In this document: positions 47,630 to 56,313 of the stretch, piece after piece
Position numbering within the stretch: the first letter of the stretch is position 1
Layout: each line of letters starts with the position of its first letter
Assembly: GCA_003971905.1 (NCBI GenBank)
Contig: RSEE01000001.1
Coordinates: 806,001 to 870,000 of the forward strand
Reading direction: 5' to 3'
Origin: Moniliella sp. 'wahieum'
Lineage: Eukaryota; Basidiomycota; Moniliellomycetes; Moniliellales; Moniliellaceae
Length of the DNA stretch: 64,000 nucleotides
Notes under the pieces: generated by a model
Databases searched by the model: none
The model's input: the letters and a program-made list of their open reading frames with translations, nothing else
Told to the model about the DNA's origin: nothing
Translations under genes and position numbers: made by a program

Positions 47630-47692
47630 GTTCAAATTCAAAATGAATCGATTTGCACCGATCTCAACGTTCAACCTGAACGTTGCCAGCAT
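47630..47692. promoter_or_regulatory. Three AACGTT sites upstream of RIP1
   Basis: AAACGTTCAAATTC at about 47632, CAACGTTCAACC at about 47668 and CCTGAACGTTGCC at about 47677 cluster within 60 bases, 245-300 bases above the RIP1 start. The same core lies upstream of SDH2 and YPT7. Confidence 0.45.
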
Positions 47693-47909
47693 GCTCTCAG
47701 AATCCCAGCGCCACACCGCCCAACCTCCATCTCTGAGCGTCCGGTTTGTTCGTCGACACTGTCACAACAGGTACGGCGTACTTCTCTGCCAGGGCGATTA
47801 CAAGTCACGCGTCATGGAATAATGGTGTAAACCATAGAATGTCGAATGCATGAAGCTTGAGCTGACGCCCAACCATGTTGTGATATACATCTTCGCACGA
47901 TCAGTCTCG

Positions 47910-49353
47910 TTACAGGTTATATACGGGCCAGATGCGTTGGGGAGAGATCGTCTGGCGACAAAGCGGGCACTCGGCCTTTTCGCGGGCCCAGCCCACAATG
48001 CACTCCAATCAAACAACCTGCCCGCACTCCAGCACGGCGCTCGTACTCTACTTGTGGTACCCGTCGGTCCATGCAGAGCGTGCAGCGGAGCGTCTCCTCA
48101 GCCGCTGTGCCAAGTCCTTGGCCCTCTCCTCGGCCGCCCGCTGGCCCTCTTCATCTTCCTCTGCATATGCCGTCTCGGAGAGAGGCCACAAGGCGCCACT
48201 TGGATCGGGGAAGCTCAGTGGCACCACCGGCACTGCACCCGCATCCGTATCGGGACTGTTCGCCTTTTCCTCTTCTTCTTTCTCGAGGGCAAGGAGCGTT
48301 TCGGTACCAGCGTGAGAGGGTCCCAACAGTACAGCAGCTCCATGTTGGATTGTGTACCGCTCCCCTTCAATGTTGATGAGCGTTGCGTCCCCCTGTTCAG
48401 ACGCCGGCAAAGTGTCTTCCTTCTTGGACCGCTGGAGACCTGAATGGACAGCAGCAGCGCGAAGCAGACGGGAAAGAGGAAGAGAACGAAGTGCCTTGAC
48501 GCTCAATTGAATCAGAAGGAGCACCCCCAACAGAGCGTAAGACGGCGGTCGTTCCCCCGGCCGAGGTTGCCGTCCCATGGATGCAGCCGAAAGGAAGCGC
48601 ACTCCCCAAATTCTTTGCCCCTAAGTGTAGTATTTTCCATTCAGGTAAAAGAGTGCCAGGTGGAGAGCACTCAATTGAGTCAAATGATTGTATGTTAGTC
48701 ACTGACGGTAACAGAGCCCGCAGTCGGACCAAGAGGCGAAGCAAACGATCAACGGGAACAGGTGGCGTCCCCTCAGGAAGAGATGCAATAATGGGTTGGG
48801 CATCCCGAGCGAACGAGTCGGTTGCTGGGTCGTCAGGACGAGCGGCAAGAGCAAATGCCTCCATCCGCTGGGATGGCGGAAGACGAGCAGCCCAGCGTGC
48901 CCGAGCACGGGCCAAGGCTTGAGTGCGACGCATGACCAATAGGTCAGCCCGACGCGTTAACACGCCGTACGCCCTCAGGGCCAAAAAAGGCAGTAGAGAT
49001 TGGGAAAGTGCCCACAGGGCTCGGGTACGCCAAGTTGCAGGTCGCACACCCCGTTCCACAGCCAGCGCTCCGACATACTCTTCTCCCACGCTCGAGGCTG
49101 ACAGACTGCGCACTGATGCAGGCACCCCGTCACCAGCAGTGGATAGCAACATGTAGGCGGTTGTGCCCAGTGCGGCAATCATCTCCCCGCGCCCAGGGGC
49201 AGCAAGGGCTTGAGGGCCCAAAAGGGTACGGAGTGCATCGCGCAGTGCACGGACATAGTGGGCGGCGTAGTATGCATCCTTCTCAAACGCCCGAACCACT
49301 TCGGGCTGGCTGGATGGCAAGAAGGTGAACAGGGCGCCAGGTTCAGCGGCCAT
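47910..49353 (-). CDS. PEX10: Peroxin Pex10, RING E3 ligase of the peroxisomal import machinery
   Basis: Pex2/Pex10/Pex12-type membrane ubiquitin ligase for Pex5 recycling. The start at 49353 gives SQPEVVRAFEKDAYYAAHYV and RALRDALRTLLG, then SVGEEYVGALAV, the usual Pex10 N-terminal domain, and WALSQSLLPFLALRAYGVL (membrane segment). An intron of about 100 bases near 48625-48720 leads to PPSYALLGVLLLIQLSVKAL (second membrane segment). The C-terminal RING is cut by frame slips: LRCTLCMDRR (48080), then STSAVLECGQ and LECIVGWAREKAECPLCRQT, ending SPQRIWPVYNL at 47910. In the RING, the expected CGHxFCW reads CGQVV-stop-L: the zinc-ligand His is Gln and the next Cys codon region is TGATTG. These are several substitutions, not a single lost base. 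Identity is clear; whether this copy works is not. Confidence 0.85.
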
Positions 49354-49600
49354 TGTTGGTGCTGCTGGAGAAACGGAGGCCGGAGGGGGGGGGGGGCAAC
49401 GAGGGAGGGAATGGTCGGGTTCCGGCTATCGGCCATCCAGGCCCACCGGCTTTCAGACAGGCTGGCACGGGAGCCGTCTTTGAACGGGGATGTCACGTGC
49501 GCCCACTTGGCGGAACTCGGCGGTTAGTGCGGAACGGTGCAGAACGGAGGGGTTTCACTCACCGGTACGACCCTTACCGCATAGAAACACCAAAAAGGAA

Positions 49601-49682
49601 CTCTCCGACCGGGAATCGAACCCGGGTCTCGTCCGATCGTCCACATGACAGGGACGTGTCATAGCCACTAAACTATCGGAGA
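49601..49682 (-). tRNA. tRNA-Asp (GUC) with a 10-nt intron
   Basis: The minus-strand fold gives a 7-bp acceptor (TCTCCGA/TCGGAGA, discriminator G), a D arm GTT/GAC with GG in the loop, an anticodon stem CGTCC/GGACG, anticodon GTC after C-T, and a T arm CCGGG/CCCGG with TTCGATT. The stem closes only if 10 bases (TGTGGACGAT) after position 37 are removed, the canonical intron site. Length is 82 bases including the intron. Box B (GGTTCGATTCC) is present. Confidence 0.93.
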
Positions 49683-50090
49683 TCTGTGTCTGCTTCCGAC
49701 TTATTAGAACTTTGCATTTCCTCAGGAGGACTGCCTCACATGGATCGGATTCTTGATGTCAATCGCTAAGCCTCTGGCTTGGATCAAGCCGGTGAAGCTC
49801 CAAGATGAAGGGAAGGGAGAGCTGTAACCATGTAACCTCTGATCGCATCTATACGCTTGTCACATATCGCTATTGGTGACCACACAGGCTAATATGATGG
49901 AACGGGGCGCTCTCGCCTCGAACAAGCACGGATAACGGGTAAGGAGCGAACGAAACAGGTGGGACAGAACACACGAGTGGACAAGCATCAATGCGTTTTG
50001 CATTGGGATATCGGTGGTAGGTGCGACTGAGTAGGGGACCAGAACCGGGGGGAGGAAAGAGACAAACAAAGAAGGTGATGGGTTACATTA
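49683..50090. other. Intergenic stretch between tRNA-Asp and the glycosyltransferase
   Basis: No further RNA or protein signal recognised; includes the 3' flank of the glycosyltransferase. Confidence 0.4.
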
Positions 50091-51834
50091 TTAGAACGTA
50101 GTAGTAAGCTCAATGGGGTGCTCGATGCGCATCTGCGAGGCCGAGCGCGAGTTGTCCGAGTGTCCGACCGAAGGGGTTTGGCGCGACGCGCCTCCGCCCC
50201 CCGACTCGGAAAAGGCGTGCGAGGGCGGCCAGGTCTCCGCCACGGCAGATTGGGAGGAAGCCTGAGAATGGCCATAGGCCATCCCAGGCGCACCAGCGAC
50301 ATCCACATCGTGCATGGGCGAATGGGGATAAACTGGCTCGCCATAGAAGGGTACGGTTGCGGCTGCTCCTCCGATGGCGTCATGTAGCCCTCGATTGGCG
50401 TTGCATAGGCGCTGGCGCGGCTGTTGTACGTCGCAGCCGAGGCACGGCCATCGACCGCAGCTTGGTTACCAAAGGGCCGTGTTTTCGTTCCCCTGAGCTC
50501 CGGAAACAAAGTAGGTCTCGCGCTCAGCGGGGGGCGAGACGAGGGGAGCATTTGCCGGTGACAGTTCAGCCACAGGCTTCTCTTGTCCGGCGCTGAGGGC
50601 CTCATCAGGTTCACCGATACCAGCACGGGTGCCCCATGCCGTCACATGGAGAGTACAGAGTGCATACAACTTCATAATCGAAAAGTAGTAGCCAAATGCA
50701 ATGTAGGCCGGCACGTAGATAATGTCCAAGGGGCGGAACCAAAGGTGAGGAAGAAGCTTGAGCGTACGGGTGGCAGTGATCCAGACAATGTAAGACAAAA
50801 TCACATCCCACCAAGCAAGGTGGTACTCGTGCTTGGCCGTTTTGGACAAGAGGTAGAGGACTAGTGCAGGACCGGAGAGCAGAGTGAACGGGTTGATGAA
50901 CTTGTCCAGCATGGTGTAGCAGGGTAGGGGTGCCTAGTCCAGACATGACGTTCGGTAAATACAGAACGAATGTCCGAGCGCCACGTGTTGCGCGTCCAAC
51001 GCAAAACCTGCTTGAGGAAGCGCCAGTCGGGCTTCATGGTACTCAGTAGTTCCACTTCGGGGCACACTTGAATGTAGGTATTCCAGCCATGGGAAACCAT
51101 CCAGCGGTGAGGAATTGTCATCGCCCGAGTTGATAAACTTGCCCAGCCAATAATCGTTGGTGAAGCCGTGGATGAAAGCGGGGGTCCTTGAGAATAACAG
51201 TACGGTAGGCTGCTGTGCGACCCGACAGGCAGGGAACACCGCCATCAATGTGGGTTGACGAGGCAATCTCAAAGTTACGGATGGAGAGACGAAATGCGGC
51301 AAGTGTTTCCCACACCGTCATCTTGGACCGGGTGGACTTGACCCGCTGGGATGTGCCCACACCGCCGACTTGCTGGTCCTCAAAGCAGGCCAGCATCCAC
51401 TGCAACATGGTCGGGGGCCAGATGGAGTCGTCGTCGGCAAAGACAATGATGTCGGTAGTGGTGTGCTTGATGCCTTCAACCATCTGAAGGCGCTTGTTTG
51501 CCTTCGGGACGGTGATGACGCGAATCTTGGTGGGATCGACCTCGTTGGCCAACTCCTGGAGCGGGCCAACCATCTTGGTCTCGGTAACAATCAGAATCTC
51601 GGCCGGGTTGGATGGAGCCAGCTGAAGGCGGCCTCCTTGAACTCTTCGCCTGCGTCGATGGTGGGAACAATGATAGTGACATCCTCAGACGCGATGTATG
51701 TCGGTTGAGAGGGGTGGCACGGGCCGGTAGACAAAGGCAGCGGCAAGACGGATGATGTACCAGAAGTAGCGATAGAAGCCGATAATGCCAAAAGGCACGA
51801 AGACGGGAAACTTGTCGGCGGTTAGGTAAAGCAT
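50091..51834 (-). CDS. CPS1: Family 2 glycosyltransferase, Cps1-like polysaccharide synthase
   Basis: Processive membrane glycosyltransferase resembling fungal Cps1 / hyaluronan-synthase-like proteins. The start at 51834 reads MLYLTADKFPVFVPFGIIGF and YRYFWYIIRLAAAFVYRP (N-terminal membrane segment). Then ITVPKANKRLQMVEGIKH, DIIVFADDDSIWPP (DxD motif, 51415-51450), DQQVGGVGTSQRVKST, TVWETLAAFRLSIRNFEIAS and STHIDGGVPCLSGRTAAYRT, GFTNDYWLGKFINSGDD, MVSHGWNTYIQVCPEVELLS, and FLKQVLRWTRNTWRSDIR, the Q-x-x-RW block that marks processive enzymes. Further membrane segments lie at about 50650-50910 (LDKFINPFTLLSGPALVLYL; IIYVPAYIAFGYYFSIMKLY). A Ser/Pro-rich cytoplasmic tail ends at 50091 (EHPIELTTTF). 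A few one-base slips, for example within NSGDD. The polysaccharide made is not predictable. Confidence 0.88.
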
Positions 51835-52840
51835 GGCCGGGCGGGGGGACGGCGGAGGATGAGAGAAGGAGAGGGGCAAAGAGAGCGACAGGGAAAGGAG
51901 GCGAGCTCCGGTGGGACGACGCAGCCTAGCTCAGACAGGCAGCTCGTACAGGCAGCTCGTTCGACGGTGCCGGCGCGGACACAGAGGATGCCAGGGAGAA
52001 GGTGGTGGGGGTGGTTGATGCTGGCCAGGCAAAAGCCAGTGGGCAGTGGCAGCTGCGTGGCCGCGGCACTGCAGCAGACAGGCCCTGCCGTTCCCGCGCA
52101 ACTTCCAGCGTGCCACGGCTGCCGCAGACAACACTGCCCTTGTGCCCAACCCTACTCAGAGCCCGCCGACTGATCGGCGTACGAGATCCTGGCATCTAAG
52201 ATCTGAGAGCCCCCAGGGCCGCGTGTCCGAGAGAGGGGGCTGTGCTAGTGCCGCCACGAGGATCATCGATCGATCTCTAGCAGCGCCCACGGCCTCGCTC
52301 CACGCCAGTCAGCCTCGCTTTCAATATCAATCTTCACCCTCCCGTCCCACAGCCGCCCCCTGCCGTGCCCCGCCCACAAGCCCGAGCAGTGTGATGCGGG
52401 GGGGCAGTTTCTGAATTCGATTTTTTTCGGCTCACCGCGGTGCATCCTAAGGCCTAAGGCCTTAGTTTCCATGCCTGATCACCGAACCATCGGATGAATC
52501 CGTCGTCTTCGCCGCGCCGACGGCATACCGACGGCCCCGAGCCCATGTTTCCCAACTACTACTTCGACACACCGCCGTGCCTTGAGCACGTCGACGTTCC
52601 CCCCTCTATATACCACTCCTTTCGTAACTCCTATTCTAAATAAGTAAACAATCAGGGGCGAAGACGCTCCGCTCCCACCGTACCACCGACGCGAGGGAGA
52701 CCTTGTCGCCGGCGCCATCCCACCTTCCCTTGCCTCTACCCCTTGACGACAGGCAAAATGCGTGCCCAGCTGCGGGTATAGCATCGCGTGATGGAGGGGA
52801 GCCTATCGTGCGGACGTTTGAAAGTGCATGACAGCACCGG
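51835..52840. other. Gene-free kilobase upstream of the Cps1-like gene
   Basis: No conserved domain. It contains an inverted CCTAAGGCCTAAGGCCTTAG stretch near 52447-52466 and a TATATA element near 52612. Confidence 0.4.
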
Positions 52841-53868
52841 GTGGGGAGAATGACAGGAACTGTGGGCGAGTTCAACCACGTCCCCATGCTCGACATTACG
52901 AACGCTTTCAACGCTGTGCTTCGTCGCTCCGTCGCACATTCGCCAACACATTCTACAGTGACGCCCTCCATCTTCTTTCTTTGGGGCCATGGATCTATGA
53001 CCCCCCCCCCCGCCCAACATTTGGTTGCGTCGAGCAGGAATGAGACGGGTACCTTGTTGGCAAAAGGCCTCCGGCTCATTTTGGAGAAGTTGCAACAGAA
53101 CTGGGCCGGGACACCTCATGATGGCGTACCGAACAAGCGAGACAGGCATTATCGCCCGAGTTGCGGAGATTTTGGAAGAAGACGTCAGGCCTCGGACCCA
53201 ACCTGCGCAAGTGTGTGGAACAGGACCAGGGTCAGATGCCAGAGGATGGAGCCGCGGTCTTGTTGGCACTTGGGTGGAAGGGGAGGATTACAGCGGCACC
53301 TCTTACTGTGGCGATACAGTACTCGGACCAAGCTGCGCCATCTGTTCCGCATCAGGCAGATGGAGGACAAGCTGGATGACGTGCTGGCCGAGATTGACGT
53401 ATTCATCTGCAAGAACTTCAAACTGATTTGAGGCCATGAAATTCCCCCCGTGATACGAAGAACGATCCTTTGACATGCTCATTAGCTTGCCTTTCCAAAT
53501 GGGACGATGTGGCAATCCATGTCACTCGCATATTGCGCCCCACCCACGCGCTGCGGCCAACGAGGTCAACAACATGTCAATTACCCTTTTTGTTGCCCCC
53601 TTGGACGCACGCACAACGAAAGCATTACGATGCAGCGCAAGCGCTGTTGTCTGGGGACATGAAAGAAGAGCCGGCAGGAACGGTTAAAGAAGCTCGACGA
53701 CCCGACGGTCGCAATGCGGTCGAGCACCCCAATGCGCTCACTACATTTGGCTTTTCTCAAGCTTTCCTCAATCCCATCATGCGCGTGTCTTCGGCTCACG
53801 ATAAGCAGATTCGCATATTGGTCTCCAGCTACACAACTTGTGGCGTTGAACGCGCAGCATATGTGTAA
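52841..53868 (+). pseudogene. Unrecognised coding remnant
   Basis: Protein-like pieces lie on the plus strand in shifting frames: LLAKGLRLILEKLQQNWAGT (53050-53115), TSETGIIARVAEILEEDVRP (53135-53195), GLGPNLRKCVEQDQGQMPED (53190-53250), FRIRQMEDKLDDVLAEIDVF (53343-53404) and AQRKHYDAAQALLSGDMKEE (53613-53675). They look like soluble helical protein but I do not recognise the family. Given the position at the edge of the transposon zone and the number of frame changes, a decayed gene is likelier than a working one. A gene with many sequence errors is the alternative. Confidence 0.35.
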
Positions 53869-55266
53869 GTGTGGTATATATGTCCTTGCTTGAACACATC
53901 ATGTGACGCGCGCGCACCCAGTCCAGGTGAAATGCTCAAGAAGACAGTGCGGGACCCCATTCTCCAGTAGCAGCTCTTGTGCTCCATACTCAACACGCAC
54001 CTCCACAATGAGCCGACTGATGTGGAGGAAGAGGATAGGACGAGTGGAGTGGAGGAAGGCGATGTCTACCGACTATCGCGGAGTGACGGGGCCTGGAACA
54101 GTCGGAGACTCAGGAATGGAGGTGGACCACACCTTGCGTCGGGACTCGGGAACACGGAACGGCGATGATCGATGACTAGTGACTAGATGACTGTGCATGC
54201 TGGAGGTTGCACACGAGAGCATCGCAAAACGTCTTTGCAACGAAGGAAGAAAGTCTCTTCTGCCGTTGAAACAAGCAGAATGAGACAAAAGCCCCAAGTA
54301 CCAAGGGCAATGAGCTCTCTTTTTGTTTCCCTTTGGTTATGTCGGTTATCATATAACGCATGGATACTATGCCACCGAGACGGCGAATAACTTTTGTGGG
54401 CACACCGTCGATGACGGAAAGAGTAACTGATGAGCCTATCATTTTGGAGATGATTCTCAGCGTTCTGGACGTTCTGTATTACGTTCACCGCTCTCGGATG
54501 TCTCTCACGCCCTTCATATCCACACGCGCTCCCTCGGGTTTGGGTCCGGTGGCTGGCGCCAGAGGGTCCGGATCGACTGATCTGCTGGCGGTTTTCCTGT
54601 GGTTTCCACACGGGTTTAACGTTTAGCGCCAACAAGTAATATACACCGGATGAGAAGGTGGGTTTATAAGTCTTTCTTTGTCCCATGTCCCACAGCTTGA
54701 AATAACACTGTAAATTGTAACAGATGAATCATGATATATGATAAGACTGAGGTAGTTACATATAAGGCTAAGGGCGCTAAGGGTCGATTATCCATGGATC
54801 TTATCGATTGTCGGCCCGATTACCTCTTCGATTACCGGTTTTATTTTTATTGAAGTGCTTTAGTACTTCAGTACCTTCTGTACTCGATTACTCGTCGATA
54901 CTCAGCTACCCAGTCTTCCTCCGTAACCGGTAACTTGCGTTGAGTACGTTGAGCTGGTCCGCGGAAGAATGCTCAAGCGTTCGCCAGATACTCTCGTCGT
55001 TTCTGCGGAATCGTGGGCTGGCCATCATGCATCATGCATCACAGCACTCATTGAATATTGTGAGCTTAGAGCGCGCTCGCCTGAGCGGCCAGGGTACGGA
55101 GAGTGCGACCTGGTGTGGCTTATTAAAGTTCAATATTCAACTGAGTGAGCGCTCAGCCAGCCAGTTGCTTGATGCTGGAAGCTTGGCTGGCCCAACGCCT
55201 CAACTGGATACTGGATCGTCTAACGGCCGCAGCTCTGCCCAATAGCGACTATTGCTCCAATGTCAA
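53869..55266. other. Gene-free, AT-richer flank of the transposon zone
   Basis: No conserved protein recognised. Composition turns AT-rich at about 54640-54910, unlike the rest of the window. GACTAGTGACTAG repeats lie near 54172 and a CATCATGCAT repeat near 55024. Confidence 0.45.
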
Positions 55267-55427
55267 TGTCAGCGCCATCATGCATGCAGCTGATCACGCA
55301 TCACGCATCGCGCTGTTCTATCCGACTCTCTCTATGTTCTGCCCCTAACGGGCTCCTCTCTTGGAATAGATCCATCACCTCCCTCTGTCTTCTTTTTTTC
55401 CGTAGGCCTTTGTCCTCGCATTTAACA
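55267..55427 (+). repeat. Left terminal repeat of the TRIM
   Basis: TG...CA termini; pairs with 55719-55880, from which it differs by about one base. Confidence 0.88.
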
Positions 55428-55718
55428 GGTTGAGCCCACACTATCCTCTGAGTAGGCGGAGACTACACTCTCTCGTCTGCCCGCCTGAGCCCTACTTATA
55501 TTTTTTTCCCACCTACCCCCACCCCACACGGCTGAATGCCTGGTCTCCGTTCCGGAGCCGATACTGCTTTTCCACCCCTTTCCAAGAAGAAGCGTAACCC
55601 GCGCGCCGAAAGCATGTCTGCCGACGCCATTCTCCCTGTCGAAGCTACCCATGAGGAGCCCGCAGTTTCCATTCCTCTTCCAATCTCGTCGGATCCTAGC
55701 GTCGAGTCGTGGTGGGGC

Positions 55719-55880
55719 TGTCAGCGCCATCATGCATGCAGCTGATCACGCATCACGCATCGCGCTGTTCTATCCGACTCTCCTCTATGTTCTGCCCCTA
55801 ACGGGCTCCTCTCTTGGAATAGATCCATCACCTCCCTCTGTCTTCTTTTTTTCCGTAGGCCTTTGTCCTCGCATTTAACA
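55719..55880 (+). repeat. Right terminal repeat of the TRIM
   Basis: Copy of 55267-55427, followed directly by the GTCAA target duplication. Confidence 0.88.
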
Positions 55881-55885
55881 GTCAA

Positions 55886-56152
55886 TCAAATCTGTTCACT
55901 CGGCGAGCGCTCAGGCGCTCAGGGCGCGCTCAGCCGATCAGATCGATCAATGCGAAATACATTCAAGGTACATATGTTGAACGTTGAACGTACCTGCTGA
56001 ACCCGTCGTAGTGAAAGCGGCTGTCTAGCTCATCAGGCTTTCATTGATTTCATTAGCGCCACGCCACTACATTGTCACGTATCACGCATCATGTACACAC
56101 GTCACGCCTCGTGTCTGACTCCCTGGTCGGAAGCGTTTGATATTTGCGGCAA
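55886..56152. other. Spacer between the TRIM and the Copia element
   Basis: No gene. It contains TTGAACGTTGAACGT at about 55978-55992, the palindrome core seen in promoters elsewhere, here not next to a recognised gene. Confidence 0.45.
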
Positions 56153-56157
56153 CTAGT

Positions 56158-56313
56158 TGTCGGCCTCGCTACTACCACAGAATGTGAGCACTGAACGTCG
56201 TATTGGACTAAGAAGCTTCTGCGACTGACTCGTCCAGAAGACTGGTGCGAGGAAGGAATGAAAGCTGACTCACGTGACTCAGGGTCCGCGCGGTCCTAGG
56301 ACGGATGTCAACA
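56158..56313 (-). repeat. 3' LTR of the Copia element
   Basis: 156 bases; matches 61034-61190 except for a patch of about ten bases. Preceded by CTAGT (56153-56157). Confidence 0.93.

Larger units (their letters stand above)
55267..55880 (+). mobile_element. Miniature LTR element (TRIM-like), looks whole as a non-autonomous unit
   Basis: Two direct terminal repeats of 161-162 bases (55267-55427 and 55719-55880), each TGTCAGCG...TTTAACA and almost identical, flank only 291 bases. The unit is bordered by the 5-bp direct repeat GTCAA (55262-55266 and 55881-55885). After the left repeat comes GGTTGAGCCC, close to the primer site complementary to the initiator-tRNA anticodon arm used by Copia elements; before the right repeat lies a purine tract (GTGGTGGGG). 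No capsid, integrase or polymerase is encoded. Near-identical repeats and a perfect target duplication suggest a young insertion. Orientation is taken from the primer-site-like stretch. Confidence 0.85.

Noticed and set aside
1-52000. Programmed frameshifting as the cause of the many frame changes
   Set aside because: Shifts differ in size and direction, lie at unrelated sites, often at short homopolymers, and hit genes with no known recoding. Sequence error is simpler.
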